A stretch of 64,000 nucleotides of DNA from Trifolium pratense (GCF_020283565.1 NC_060062.1:4749322-4813321), one strand, 5' to 3'; shown: positions 38,078 through 52,700, counted from the stretch's first letter. Program-made: numbers and translations. Notes: a model not told the origin generated them from the letters alone.

Positions 38078-38764
38078 TATTATGATGAATTGAATCCATT
38101 TTCAGCCAATAGACAAGTTTCTTTTACATACTTGACTGGTTGGTCATTTTCAAGAACTCAATTTAATCAGTACTTTAGTTTATGCAGTTGGATTTTATCC
38201 AAATTAGTTGATCCATTACTCTTTATTTATGTTCTAATGAAGCATAATCATGTCAAATGCTGGAACAACTTATTTGGTTGAAACCAAAACAACCTTGTGA
38301 TCTGCCGATAGATGCGATTTTTATCTTTTAAAGTTTAATTTAATGCTTCAGATGTAGAAATTTGTTTGACTATGTTTAAGATGTTTCATTAGATTGGTTT
38401 AATCCTACCTTATTGCCTTTTATTAGCTCTATTCAAGTCTTGCATGTAACTTTTACTACCAGGCCAAACTTTATCTTCCTATAATATCACTTTCATGTTG
38501 TGAGACATTGTGGCCTGTGGGGTATGGGCCTACCCGGCTAGCCGCAGACATCTGTTGTTTTCAATGTGCTGGCTCGCTCCATGAGTGGTAGCTCACGCTC
38601 AAAACTCCTCCGACACGAGTCCGTAATCATTTGATTAAGATCAGAAGGTTCAAATTTAAGTCTGGTATTTTTTATTTTAAATCAAAACTCTGCAGGCATT
38701 GAATTCGTTTTCAGATTGAGGTGCATAGTTGTAGATTGTTTCAACTTGGAAACATTTTTTTTCC
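38078..38764 (+). other. TOPLESS 3' UTR and start of the intergenic region
   Basis: Non-coding sequence after the TGA stop. The transcript end cannot be set from the sequence alone. Confidence 0.4.
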
Positions 38765-38890
38765 TTTTATTTAGTTTAGTTAGTAGAAACATTGCACTAT
38801 AAGTGCAGGAGCTAGGGTTTAACCCTCAAACACTCTAACTATTCACCTTTAAGGCAATTTTTTTATTCATTAGACTACTTGACAAAAAAA
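38765..38890 (+). mobile_element. SINE-like element, degenerate
   Basis: The plus strand shows TTAGTTAGTAGAAACATTGC (box A region) and AGGGTTTAACCC (box B). The tail ACTACTTGAC resembles the SINE at about 62705-62995. It is diverged, and I could not find target duplications. Confidence 0.55.
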
Positions 38891-40286
38891 AGAATAGACT
38901 ATTGTAATGCAATTTTTTGTGTAAAATATAATTTAAGTATATTCAACACTAATTTGGGGAGTTTTTTCTTCTCTAGAAGATAGAGATGTAAATTATTATA
39001 GCACAATTATCTATAAAAATTTGTAGAAATGGGAGTAAATAAATTGTACTAAAAGATACTCAGAAACATATGGCATGGGTCCACATAGTAATAGTGTTGC
39101 TTTTTATTTTTGGTACAAACAACTGAACAAGTGAACAACAATAGTATACTATTAAATAAGACAATAAAATGGTCTTTTAATTTAAAAATAAAAAAAGACA
39201 ATGAAATGGTAAATATCTTGTCTTTGAGTTTGTATGAAAAGAGTTTGTACTTTGTACTGTATTTTATAAAAAAATAAAAATTGTACCGTATATTTATCAA
39301 TCTATATGAGTCAATAAATCTTTATATAGTGGATAATAATTTCATTTGAAGATAAAGATAGAACAAATTTCATAATTTTATTTTGTCAATTTTTGTGTGT
39401 GGATGTCCTCTTCAGTTCACAGTGTAGAAGTGTACTTTATTATCCACAAGAAGCATTTTTTAGTCAGTGTAGTGTGTGCAGAATTAGATGCTGTAATTTT
39501 GATTAAACACCATAAATAATTATTGCTGCTGCATTGCATTGCATTGCATTGCATTGCATTTCAGTCTGTGAGTGAGTGTGACCTCTTTCTGAGACAGAGT
39601 AGGGTCAGTCAATATATGTTAAGTTATTTTCATGTACCTTCACTACCAATAATGTCACAGTGCCATACCAGGGCCTCTCTCTCGTTCAGCGTTCAGAGCT
39701 GTTGCTTTCAAAATAACAGAGAAAAATCACAGTTTAAAAAGTACTGTAATTTGATAAATTGGAAATAATTTAAAAACTACAGTACTTGTTTATGTTTCTA
39801 AAATTCATAGTTAAACTTAAAGCCTTAAACCCCTTAAAGGAGTAAGAAAAAGAGTGATATTTTTTTTGGTACAAAAAAAGGTGATAGTTTAGTGATTCAA
39901 TTAAAAATTTATTTATTTAATTTTTTGTTTTGTTTTTGGCATTAGCCCTCAATTCCGTGGCTAAGAATTGTTCTAACTCATATTCTTTCGAACAATACAT
40001 TCTAAGAAGAACTCATTAACTACTTTAATATTTTGGTTAAATTTTTTCAAATCTTATTTACACACATTCATATAATAGTAAATTCGAATGGATCTCCAAT
40101 AAAAACAAATGGATCAATCCACAACATGCCTCCAAATTTATATTTCATAAAAAAAAAATTGGTAGAAACATTTCATAATTTATTCTTTTATTGCACTACT
40201 AGTAGTATTAATAATTTAATATTGTTTTTGTTTTATACTAAAAATATATTCATATGAGTAGATTGTATAGAATACAACATAAATTC
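38891..40286. other. Gene-free intergenic tract
   Basis: AT-rich sequence with no supportable gene. It contains the GCATT microsatellite. Confidence 0.5.
39531..39560. repeat. (GCATT)6 microsatellite
   Basis: Six exact tandem copies of the pentamer GCATT. Confidence 0.97.
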
Positions 40287-40580
40287 TAGGGATAGTAGGT
40301 ATTTATGGACGAGTTTTTGGTTTACCTCCTGTAATGTGAAGATTCTGTCATTTATCCCTTTTCATGGAATACGTTGACTTAAGATTCCACATAAGTGATG
40401 ACGTGACATGGTCAGTAAGGGGGTAAATCAAAATTCGTTAACATTGGGGCAAAATGGCGGAAAAAAAATAATGACAGAATCTTCACATTATATGGGATAA
40501 TAATAATAATAAAAAAAATATTACAAGGAGGTAAACCAAAACTCATCCATATTCCAGTGGATAAACACCTATTAACCCTA
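40287..40580. mobile_element. MITE with GGTTAATAGGTG-type ends (about 294 bp)
   Basis: Long imperfect inverted repeats are visible. The left arm reads TTTTTGGTTTACCTCCTGTAA and TGAAGATTCTGTCATT. The right arm carries AATGACAGAATCTTCACATTA and AAGGAGGTAAACCAAAAC in reverse order. The outer ends pair AGGGATAGTAGGT with CACCTATTAACCCT. Confidence 0.8.
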
Positions 40581-40764
40581 AATCTTTTAAAAAAGCTATT
40601 AACCCTAAATTTTATATCATTAAATCTGAAAACGATAAATTTGCTATAACAAATTCATAGTAAAATTAATTAATAGCAGAACAGAGTATGATCATGCACC
40701 ATTTATAAATGAAATATTTTAACACAATGTCGGGTAATTTTTTTCTTCATGAAAATAAAATTTT

Positions 40765-41031
40765 GCATCTAAGTCTATATTGTAATACTCCCCACAAAAT
40801 GGAATTACATAAAGAAAAAATAGACATTTGTTGGAGGTGGCTAAAATTTTACTTTTTTCAAATATAGTACCACAAGTTAATTGTTGTATATTTAATTAAC
40901 AAAATGTTTCAAAGTTCTAAATTTTCAATCTCCGGTTCATATTTTCAAAGATTTTTTTTCCTGTTGCTCGTGTTTTAAATGATTTATGCAATTCCATTTT
41001 GTGGGGAGTATTACAATATAGACTTTGATGC
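40765..41031. mobile_element. MITE with ~50-bp terminal inverted repeats (267 bp)
   Basis: The left end GCATCTAAGTCTATATTGTA and the reversed right end GCATCAAAGTCTATATTGTA continue as inverted repeats through the shared block TACTCCCCACAAAATGGAAT. It lies less than 200 bp from the preceding MITE. Confidence 0.85.
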
Positions 41032-41655
41032 ACAATGTTATGTTTTTGCATAACTTTTATTCATGAACGTAAGAATTTCAGTAAACTTGAACTCCGTGTT
41101 ATAAAATGTGTTTTCGATAGGTACTCAAACCCATGAACCCAAAACATAAGAAAATGTCTATGGATGCACATTCTTTGAAAATAAACTTTTTTATGATGAT
41201 ACTCATCTTAAGGGGGAGGGAGGACTTAAAGGAAAACTCATTTCAAATAAAGAACATACGTTTTTCAAATAAAAATTCTAAGACTTTGCACCAACAAGAA
41301 TGACTATGATTCACAATTTGTACCAGGAACTTGACGAATGAGTCTACATTTTCTCATGAAGAAATCAATGAAAATCTTGAAAATGATAATAGTGATGAAC
41401 TAATTGAAATGCTACAAATAACAAGTCATCTAAAGAGAGTAAGTTCAAAATAACAAGATTTTTTTTTTTAAAAAAAGGTTTTTGTGAAGAACTATGAAGA
41501 ATGCAACGAATCCACATCTCAACACCGTCATAAATCTGAGCCGGGTTATAATCAATCTCCTAAAAAAAGAAAGGTAAATCTATCACTATTTTTGAATTGC
41601 ATTCAGTATCCTAATATAGATGATCACATGGCCATTAGAAAACATGTTAAAACTT
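41032..41655. other. Gene-free intergenic tract
   Basis: No supportable feature beyond AT-rich sequence. Confidence 0.45.
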
Positions 41656-42622
41656 AGTATGTGTTTGGTTGAACGGCGACTAGAATTGATTCTGACAAAA
41701 TCGAGTTTGATAGAATTGATTTTGGTTAAAAGTGAGTTTAACAGAATTGATTTATGTTTGGATATATCAATGCAAAAGTGATTCTCAATATATGATGTTG
41801 TTTGGGTAATTTGAATCAAAATTACTTTTAAACGTGTAAATTACCAAAAGGGTCTTTTAAAATATATAAAATCATAACTAATAATGTAACTTTTATAAGA
41901 AAACTAATAATGTAATATATATTCTATAAAATAAATCACAATATTAATTAAAAAGTTGTTAAAAAATTTGAAGGGCAACTTCAGTTCAATATTAAAAACA
42001 AAACTCACAGAGACAATTAAAAAAACAGATCCCATAGTAAAAAAAAACATATTTACTTGACAAAAAAAATCCATATTCATCATTATCCTTTTCTCCATAA
42101 TTTATTTTAAAACAAAAACTCATATTCATCATTATCATTTTCTCCGAAACCTCCAACACATTCTCCTTCCCCTTTCCATAGCACTTCTATTCTTCTCTAC
42201 CGTCAAATCTCATCTCCCTTTCCTCTCAACATATATACCCATCAATTTTTCTATAGTATAGGGAGACAAAATTTGTATTGTTATTCAGAAGGCAAAATTG
42301 TTGTGGATTTTGGAAGGCAGAGGCAACATGCAGTGAGTGAAATTGACAATTTGGGTGCTGAATAATGAATTGAGTTCTTGTAAGAGGAATAGAAATAAAG
42401 GGCAATAAAGGAATAAAAGGAAGAATCCAAACTGGAAAATGAAGAATTGATTTTGGGTCACCGCAGAAGCTAGGATTTCTTGCTTCTGGTAGAATTGATT
42501 CTAGGAGACAAAATCAATTTTAAAAGAGAAAACCAAACACGCATCAAGAAGAGAAGAATCACGTATGTGGGTCCAAACGTGCGTTTAGAGTGCGGAAACG
42601 CGGAACCAAACGCACGCTTATT
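41656..42622. mobile_element. Possible non-autonomous DNA transposon with GTGTTTGGTT ends
   Basis: The left end TATGTGTTTGGTT is matched in reverse at two places on the right: AACCAAACACGCA at about 42530 and AACCAAACGCACGCTTA at about 42605. AGAATTGATT-type words recur in both subterminal regions. There is no intact coding sequence, and the target duplication could not be assigned. Confidence 0.5.
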
Positions 42623-43727
42623 AGTTTCACCTCCATGCTCAATTGAAAAACAGTAAAGAAAGGAAGATGTTGTGCAATTGTTAAGGTATCTTAGTTTAGG
42701 GAAATGCTAACAAATGTACTTGAGACACTTATTAATAAAGAACTTTTATCTTAAAACTTGTGCATTTATACCTTAAAATTGTAAAAAATTATTTTTTCAC
42801 TATTAATTTATATTTAATTTCATGCGCCGGTCGTTACCATGACCCTTTAGTTTATTATTACAATGCTATTTGATTAGTTGTGCAATTTTTACTTTAGCCG
42901 TAATTACGTTGAATGCAAGGATGTTGAGTCAAGATCTTTTTCCTGTTTTCTTTGACCATATATCATGGAACTTGTCTTTGATAGTTTTGTAAATTGCTCC
43001 AACTAAAATCACTAGCAGATTGGTTTCAGCAAATTCACCAGCAAATACTGAATTCTATAGTTAGGTTGTTATATTTGGAAATGTCTCATTTTTGTTTTTT
43101 TTCTTCACTTTTCATGTTTTAATTGTACTTTATGAAAAGAAATCGTGAGGATTTCTAAGATTGAACTTGACAACAAGTCCTAAAAACATTCAATGAACCT
43201 AAAAATAATTTTTTTCTTATAATAAAGACCAAAGAGAGTAATTAAGTGTTTAAATTGAAAAGTATAGACGTTCATAAGGTTAAATACCTTGTTTTTTTTT
43301 TTTTTACTAAAAGGTTGAATACTTAAACTTCTACCAAGTCCAATTATGTGCTATCGAAAATCAAAAGTTCTTGATACAATATGGTTATTGAATTGGAAAG
43401 CGCACTACAAATCTGACAAGAATATGAATTAAAGAAAATTTGCTTTGGATATTAAACACTTGATTTTACTAAGTCCAATCATTCAACAAATTTTCACCTT
43501 TAAATTCTAAAAACGCGGCAAATATACCTTAGCATCATATTATTTTACATCATATAATATACACACACACAAACTCCTACATACATACAACCCTTGTACC
43601 ACAGGGAGGCAATTCATACCTTCCACAAAACCATTAGCTTATGTACATTTTGAGATTGTCCTCTCATGCTTCTAGCATGTCAATACGATTCATATATGTA
43701 CACAGATTAGTATATGACCCTAACCAA
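42623..43727. other. Intergenic tract and 3' UTR of the LRR gene
   Basis: The part next to 43728 is presumably the LRR gene's 3' UTR. The rest is AT-rich with no supportable gene. Confidence 0.5.
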
Positions 43728-46700
43728 CTACTCGGGCCTGAAGCTTACCAAATTTGGGAGGTGCGTTGATTTAAATTTCTTTATATCGTTTGCGGTCACC
43801 CTACATGACTCCAATGTCAGAGATCTCAAGCTTTTGAGTGTTTTCAAATGCTGCAGTCCAGCAGAGGTGATGCGTGAATTTGAAAGATTCAAAGAAACCA
43901 ATGAAGTGAGTCCTGAAATTGCGACCATAAACATGTGAGCACCGACAAATACATCTAATTACAATGAGTTTGGCATAAATAAGAGTAGAACTTGGATGTC
44001 TTTTGCTATGTTCACATTGGGTAGTTTGGTAACATATCTACTTTTCAGCAAAACCAAAAAATTCACATCCCAACTGCAGGAATTCGAATGAAAAGTCATA
44101 CATTTCCAGACTAGAAGCACCATGAACAACCAACTAATTGTTTGTTGATTTAGGACTTTCAGAAGCAGACACCCTTAAACAAAAAAAGCATCCATTCAAG
44201 TCTAATCAAACATGTACGCCCTAAAACTACCTTTTCATATTTGTACGTGGCTATTTAGGTTTTCAACATGATCAAGAGATAAGCGAAGCAAGCAAAATGA
44301 AACCATGTCTTTGTCAAACAAAAATAAAGGCCCACAAATTTACCAGCAATTAACTCCACTGTTTTGTCCGTAAGGCAGCTGTTTTGTGATAAATTTAAGC
44401 ACATTAGCGAAGAAAGCTCTTTGATATTTTTCACACCAGCATCAGTCAATCCACCGCTGCATATTTCCAAGGACCTCAGGTTTTTGAATTCTGTTTCACA
44501 ATAAACAGTTAGACAAAAAGTGACTTCAAATAATAACCGACGTTGTTCAGTCAAAGAACCAGCAGTGACATGCTGTTAATTAATTATAAAGAATAAAGCT
44601 GTCCACAAGAATGAAGATTGAATTTGGAGCTTAATTATTTGACAAAATAGATTCAAATCTACTGTCAATACCAGTCAGTGGAGTTTAATTGTTTTACACG
44701 AGTCTAACAAATCTTGACTAGGACAGGTGGAGTTAAAGACGACAAACTACATACATCAGTTTGTCAAACAAATTGAGATTTAGTGATCAGATCAAAACTC
44801 ACGAACCTAAGACAGTATATTTCAAGTGAACTAAGCATTGCAAAAATAAAAAAAAAATAAAAAGAAGAAGAAAAGAAAGCATAGTCCAATTACATTTCAG
44901 ATAAAATCAAGCTCATGCATGATGAAAAATATGTCTAACCAACATATTTCAGATTTTTTTTAATAAAAGCAAGCAAAATAACTATAAGGAAAAAGTATAT
45001 AAGAAAACCACAAATGTAGACAATATATCTAAAAGTAATCACTTTGTAAACAAATGCTTCAATGACATGTTGCATACTTTTCAAATAATTTGTCCCAACA
45101 TCTGTGATCCGAGCACCAAACAAATCAAGGTCAGTGAGGCTGGTCAAACCTGCATCAGCAAATTCAAATGATGCATGCTGCAAAATTAAGCTTAAGCCTA
45201 GAAAGCCAGAGAGCCAGAATACTTTACACTTAGAATTAATCAAATATATCTTTGGAAAAGAAAAGATGGTATTTTCAAGGAAAAACAATCTACAATTCAT
45301 GATAATATTTTTTAAATCTCAGGTGGTTTTGCATGTGTAAAAGATCAAGAAGGACAATAAGGAGATAGTAAACAGGGTAAATCGGGTCAAGGATGGTCCA
45401 AGAATTAGATGTAGAGAGAGATCAATGACAATTATAGAAGTGTGTTTGTTTCAAGGTATGAAAAAAATATTCCTGGAATATTGCGCTTGGAATGTAAAAT
45501 TCCCTAATTTGGTACAAATTTTAAAAATATATTCCCGAGTATATCATGGACTCCCAGGAATATACTTCCCCCATGCTGTCTCCTTTTCACTCCCGTGATA
45601 AAGTGTGTGTGGGAATCTATCATTTCCATGCGACCGGAAATTATTTTAAAACTCAACCAACTATAACTTTCTACGTTCACTTCATTTTACCACATTATTT
45701 TCATATTTTTGAATCTTTTTACTTTCGAACTAAATAAGTTTTAAATTTTTTACTAAGAATATTATGTACTTACCAAACTAACTTACACATTGTACCTGCG
45801 AATAAAATTCCTGATAATAGCATTCCTAGGAACTTCATTACCAATAATATCATAGCCTTTTCCCGATAATAGTATTCCTAGGAACTTCAAAGTTCAAACC
45901 ATCAAGGAAATTTGGATTTAAATAGTTAGCCATTATACATGATCATGAAGTGTTTTGATTTATGTAGCCAACCTCACCTAGTGGGAAAAGTCTATGATAT
46001 TATTGGATTATGAAAAAATAGTAGCAAATCAATCGTATTGAAGACGAGTACAGCTCATGTAAGAAAACAGAAATAAAAACCATTCTTTCAATTGTAAATA
46101 TTTCATAGGATCACATACTTGTAAGTATTGCCAGTCCAGCATCAGTAATTTGATAAGCATCCAAATTAAGCGACTTCAGAGATGATAATCCACACAATTT
46201 CCTTAAACCACTATCACTAACAACAGTGAAGGACAAATTTATTTTCTCCAGACTAGACAATCCTACAAGATATATGGTAAAAGAATAATCAAAGAAAAAC
46301 TAGAGTCAATGTCGAAGAATTTTACATCACAATATCTCATGGTAAAAATAGTCCTTAGCATGAATAGCCTAACTTCTACAACTCAAAGAATGCCCCATCT
46401 CTTCCTCTAACAAGTTCTATTCATTCTCAGGAGTCAACCATTTCAGGAGATTAGTTTATGATAACCATTAGCACTTCATTCATAAGTAACAAGGGATAAA
46501 GCTAAATTCTGTTAGGAAACTACACAAAATTACCCCATAGTCAGATTTGTGGGAGAACAAAAATAATGCAGAAGCACACAAATTGATAACAGAGTTCGGC
46601 CACTTATGCCTAGTCTCCAGGCTGCTGCAGAATTCTTTAATTCTTTAATAAAAGGGAAATATACAAAGAACTCACTCTCTCATAAAACCCACAACCCAGT

Positions 46701-49700
46701 TATACCTAAAGAAATATTTGCTGGAATTTTTCTCTTGTTAATTACAAATGAAAGATGCACGACTTTTATAGCCAATAAAAAAAGGATATAATTTAAGGAC
46801 GGCTTTTCTCCTTCCTCCTAGCATTCACTCCTTGAATTATAACCATTTATTTTATTGGCTATAAAAGCCGGGCAACTTTCACTTGTAATTAACAAGAGAA
46901 AAATTCCAAAATATTTCATTGGGTGTAACTGGGTTTTGCGAGACAGTGTAAGTGTTTTTGAACACTTTGTATATTTCCTTTTCATTAAAGAGGTCTACAG
47001 CAGCCCAGAGACTTAGGCATAATTGGCCGAACTCTCGTCAATTTTTATGCGCTTCCGCATTATTTTTGTTCTTCCACAAATCTGACCATGGGGAAATTTT
47101 GCATAGTTTCCTAACAAATTCAACGAGGAAACAAATGAAACAAAAAATGCAGGATACAGACAGATGCAGAAATAAATTCCCAATGTGAGACACAATAGGA
47201 AAAATGACCAGCAATAATTTTAGTACGTGAAAGTATATCTCATAATGGTTGGATAACCAAACCCATTCCACATGGAAGTCCAACTAGAAGTTTCTCATTC
47301 AAAGCAGATAAATTTTGCAAATAATAATTAAGTGTTAGAACTAACCTGATAAATGCTCTAGGCCATTGTTTCCAACTTCCGTATCAGACAATTCCAAGCA
47401 GATCAATTGCTTATGACCTAAAAGCATTGTGAAGACAATGTAAGTCACTTACACTTAAGATAAAAGTGTGCATTTACAATGACAACAAATTACATGCAAC
47501 ATAGTTGTTCTTTAAATTAATTATGTGCAACCAATTATGGCAACTTCTAAATATATAATGTGCCAATTTACTCTCATTTACTGTGGAACCCACAAAAAAA
47601 TCTCCATGGTTAGAGAGAAAAGGAGAAATATGAATTTTGTCAATTTTACACTCGTTTTCTTTTTTCGTCTCCCCATAAGGGTAAACTTGACTATCCATAT
47701 TTCTATATTGCCTTCTACTCAATGTTCCATTCATCCATACATATAGAGATGATTTAATACTTCTTTCTTTATGTCTACCCACCCAAACAACATGCAAGCT
47801 TCACCTAATCTCTCTTCAACTTCTTTCTTTCCAATCCCTTTCGCCATCTAAACTAAGTGTACAAGAAAAGGAAAAGTGAATGAATTCAAGCCTCTACCTG
47901 CCAAGTTCACCAATCCTTCATCACCAATCTTACATGAATCAAGGTTCAAGCTCTCCAACTTTGTCATTCCTGCTTAACAACATGCATAAATTTTTTAGAT
48001 ACAATACAATCATCCTCTTCAAAGTATAATACCTATCTTTATTCTACACTAGCAAATAGACTTCACATTTTTCTTTTATTTCTTTTACAGTGCAGACATA
48101 TTCTGCACTTAGAATTAAATAGTTTGTACAAAATAAGTTATACGAGACCAATAACCGAATTTCACCCAAAAAAAAATAAAATAAATGAAAGCAAGATTAT
48201 AATCAAGAAACTCACAAGATGGTAACAATATATCTATGTTTTTAACTAGATATTAGGGTGTGTCTATATAAATGCTAGAAAGGTACGTTTGTTACGATGA
48301 GTCATGTATGAAATAAGAGTAAACATTTCATATCTGGAGCAATATATCTATTGCTCCAGATGATGACATTTCCACATTAGCAGTTCTATATTATCAATCC
48401 AATATAAAAACAAGATATAGTTGAGTAAAAGATAGTAATCTTTACAACAAATCAGGTATTTTCTTTTTAATTATTTATATTTATATAATTGCATTTGTAT
48501 ACACTTAATTGGAACTGTTTATTTGGCATTAAACTATAATTTCACATCATGCACCCATAGAAAAGGTGACAGTTTGCTCCCTAGCTGGCCATAGGGAGGG
48601 GGGCATTTTAAATCACCTTTCAAATGAACTAAACATGTATCTCCAATGTCATTAAATCCCAAGTTTAATACTTTCAACTTTTCCAGTCCTGTAAAAAAAC
48701 CAAGGTAATGTTATCAATGACATTCCCTCGATAATTGTTATGGAGCCAAACAGTAAAAGCGTAGAACCCAATAAGGCCTGACTGAAAGAATTAGCTATAG
48801 ATTGTTAACAACTTACTTGAAAACTTTTCACACCCTCTGTCAGAAATATTGCATCTATTAAGATTCAAGTTTGACAGTGCAGGAAGTTCTGGCAGGAAAC
48901 ATAACAATACTAAATAAAAAATTCAATGGGCATGCATCCTCATTAAGTTATCATATACTAGAAAGACATGATTAAGTTACAGTTTGTACATCCAATGAAC
49001 GGAGTTCTCTTATATAATAATAACAAATACCAGCTGTTTCAAAGTGTAACATAAGAGTCGGACTGTCGGAGAGATAACAGGTTGTGGGTTCAACTTCCAC
49101 CACCAACATTTTTGACAACTATTTAGTAATTACTAACATTTGTTATTTAAAAAAAAAATTAAAAGAAACTCAATGCTACTAAAAAGGAAAAAAGGTGTAT
49201 ACTGTATGTATATGAGAAACAAAATTTTGGTTCTTTTTGTTAAAGCATTAAGGTATGAACCCATTACTCTCCCGAATGAGAAAACTAATTTAAAGGAATA
49301 ATAAATAAAATCCAGATAAATATTTCTATGACTAGAATCAGATCCCCCCCTCTCCATGTTATCAGAATCTATGTGGAGTGGTATGCTCAAGACATCCTAT
49401 TAAACAGCATTTCAGCTTCAATCTTATAACACTCGCCCAGTCAAAAAAAAAAAAAGACCAAGCTTAAAGCAGTCATGGGATAATGAGGCAATAATCAAAG
49501 TTATATCATAACAAGAATTTAGTGCAATTATGCCTAAACATAGGCATAATAAAATCATCAAAGTAAGCTTAAAATTCTATGAAGGATTTCAACCTGCCAG
49601 AGAATCCAAGCATGCAGATGTTACAAGGCACCCTTCCAAATTTAACAGGACAAGCTTCTGTAATCCTGGAATGAATCAAGACAACATTGAAATCAGAAGA

Positions 49701-52700
49701 AAGATAACTACCAAATAATGAAACCTGAAATTTCCTTAATAGGTAAGCGGTGTACTCTTGCGCACCCGCACTAGGATGTATACCTTAACAATATCAATGT
49801 TTCAAATGTAATTGGGAAATCATTACATCATCAAAGAAATATATTTTCTAAGATGGATCTTTCAAAAATGCTTTCTGGCTTTAACACAATTACAGCCTAC
49901 ACAGATAAAAATTGAGGCACAACTAAGATTGAACAAATGAAAAGAAGGACTGGAAGTAAAGGAAAAAATGCAGTAGTCAGGAACTTTGCAGAAACACAAT
50001 TTATGAGAAGTAAATACTCTGCATAAAGGATTAGAGATATTAAAAAGATAATGAACAATAACAATAGTACAAAGAATACCATAAACATTTGTTACTATTG
50101 TTCATTGTTATGGTAACAAATGTTTATGGTATTCTTTGTACTATTGTTATTGTTCATTATCTTTTTAATATCTCTAATCCTTTATGCACCGAGTGTTTAC
50201 TTCTCATAAATTGTGTTTCTGCAAAGTTCCTAACTACTGCATTTTTTCCTTTATTTTCAGTCCTGCTTTTCCTTGGTTCAATATTCAACCTTGTTATACA
50301 GAAATGTGGTTACCAGTACAAACATCAATAACCCCTTGCATCTTTATACACAACCACAAATATTTTGAAGATGATGAAAATTCAGGGTTGAACCTATCTG
50401 TTTCAAGCTAGATGCTCTAAGAGAGAAAAATATCATAAACGAGCATAATTGCAGGGAAATAAAAAACTTTTGAACACAATGACTCGTAAACTGGGTGTAA
50501 GATAATCATATAATTCCCAATGCTCTGAAACGTCAGAATAAATGGCAAGGCACAATACCTCTTAGAAAATTGATGCCAAAATCAGTGACTTTACTACATG
50601 AAATCTCTAGACTTGTCAAGCTTGTAAGTTCTGGAAAAAAATTGAATCAAATAGATATATAATTAGTTACTGAACCATGTTTCTAATAAGATGGCAATGA
50701 TTTCTTATATAAACCCAAAGGCACACTGACAAGTATATGGTTGTCAAACACAGTTGTCACAATCTGTAAGAGAAATAAATCATTTCATAAATTCTCATTC
50801 AAGACAGTTCAACTTGGGTATATGTGTAGGTTCTTAAAATGTAGCAAATAACCTGAATAGGAACTATTCAGTATTCGAACATACACTAACAGCATAGAAG
50901 AAAGTCTCGACAAGAAAACTTTGGTAAACTTTTGAGCTATTGTGATAAAAAATATACAAGATGCATCAAACCTGATAGAGGCTTCATATCGGAATCTGTT
51001 ATGCAATTACACCACTTCATATTGAGAGATTCCAACTTAGTTAAACCTGAAACATATGGACCAAATAATTTGATTGAAGTTATTAAATAATCAATTTTAG
51101 TTTTCTATCAATGCTGCATCGGGAAAAATACTGTAATAGAATTACTTCATTATTTTGTTTTCCTCTTATCTGAGTTCTGCTTAGTTCATACAAAGACACA
51201 AATGTTATCCTGTAATAGTAAAGCTTTACTTTTCACAGAGTTACACATAAGGATATATTTTGAATGTCGTATAATAACTGGAGTAGTTGAAGTTCACCAA
51301 AGGGCATTGGTTAGTGAAGCTTTACTTATCACACAAAGATAAACTTTAGAACCAACCTTGAAGATGGACAATGCCTCCATGAATCCCAGTACATCTCTCC
51401 AAATCCAACTTGACCAGGTTGACAAGACCAGAGAAGGCACTCAATCCTTGAGCTGATATTGAATCATTTCTTCTAAAACTCAAACTTGTCAAGTTTGACA
51501 GACCTGGAATATTTCATTACAAATGTTGTACCCATCAGTAAAAGCAACCAATGGGAAAAGCTTCTAGATATAAGTAACATCACATGAGCCAAATGAGGAA
51601 ATTTTTAAAAAAGGTTATGTAACAAAAAGGCTCCGAAGAGAGGTAAACAGAAATAATGACATGTTATTCATTAAATGCAAAAAAAAAAAAAAAAAATTCA
51701 GCCTCAAATCTGCAGTAAATGATGTCATAACGGTGTCATAAATTAAATTCGAAGAGAGACCATTTACTTTTAAACCCAAGTGCATAAGAATATTCAAATG
51801 TAGTAAATGAGAAAACACTTATAAATCTAATCCACTGCGTGAATGGTAGATGTTCTTAAGATAGAAATCATTTTCCAAGAATTCCCTTCTTTTAAAACTT
51901 TTCTTAGAAAAGACATTGTAGCTATTTTAATAATATAAAAGAAATATTTTTATTAAAGGGCAACATGAATATGCTAGATTAATATTTGTGGTATCAAGAG
52001 TGAAAATAAGACAAACTTCCCAACAATGAATGGGTACAGTTTACCCAAGGAATACTGGTAATAAAATTTTATTCTTCTATTTTTAAATGAATAAAGAGGG
52101 ACCAACGACCAAGCGAAAATATAAGAAATAGATGAATGTTATTCTATAAAAAAGACACAAATACAGGAATGTAGAAATGTGTTTAAAAAAATACAGTAAT
52201 AGATAGAATACCACTGATGCATTCCAGTCCATGATCTGAAATTTGGTCACAGTAATTTAGATTTAAGGACATGAGACTCTGACAATCTTTAAGGTAAGTC
52301 AATCCAAAATCAGTAACATCAGACCCAGAAAGATCTACCGAAAGTAAAGATGAACCCTGAGATGAGATGACATCCATCCAAGAATCATCAACACCAGCAT
52401 ATTCTCCCAAGTATAGATCCTGGCAAATAAGCGATAAAAATAACCACTTAGTTGAAGGATACAATATGAGCCAGGTTCACAATTGATCCAATATGATTTA
52501 CCTGGAGAGCACAATCTCGGAAAGCTTCGAAAGAACCACCAGTAAGACGTCGGTAGTAGACCAAATTATTTAAAATTTGCTGACTTATATCCCGTGGAAG
52601 CATAGAAAATGTGTTATGCCTATCAACATCCTGTTGAATAAAGATTGCATTGTGAGTTTTATCAAAATATAAAAAATTCTAGACAGTTAAAACTCGTTGT

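Noticed and set aside
40571..40620. TTAACCCTAAA-like words resembling plant telomere repeat
   Set aside because: There are only isolated single units, no tandem array. One copy is the MITE terminus.
49897..50331. Hydrophobic-looking frames on both strands with similar proteins
   Set aside because: They are the two arms of one inverted repeat in an intron. Similarity between strands follows from the palindrome, not from coding.
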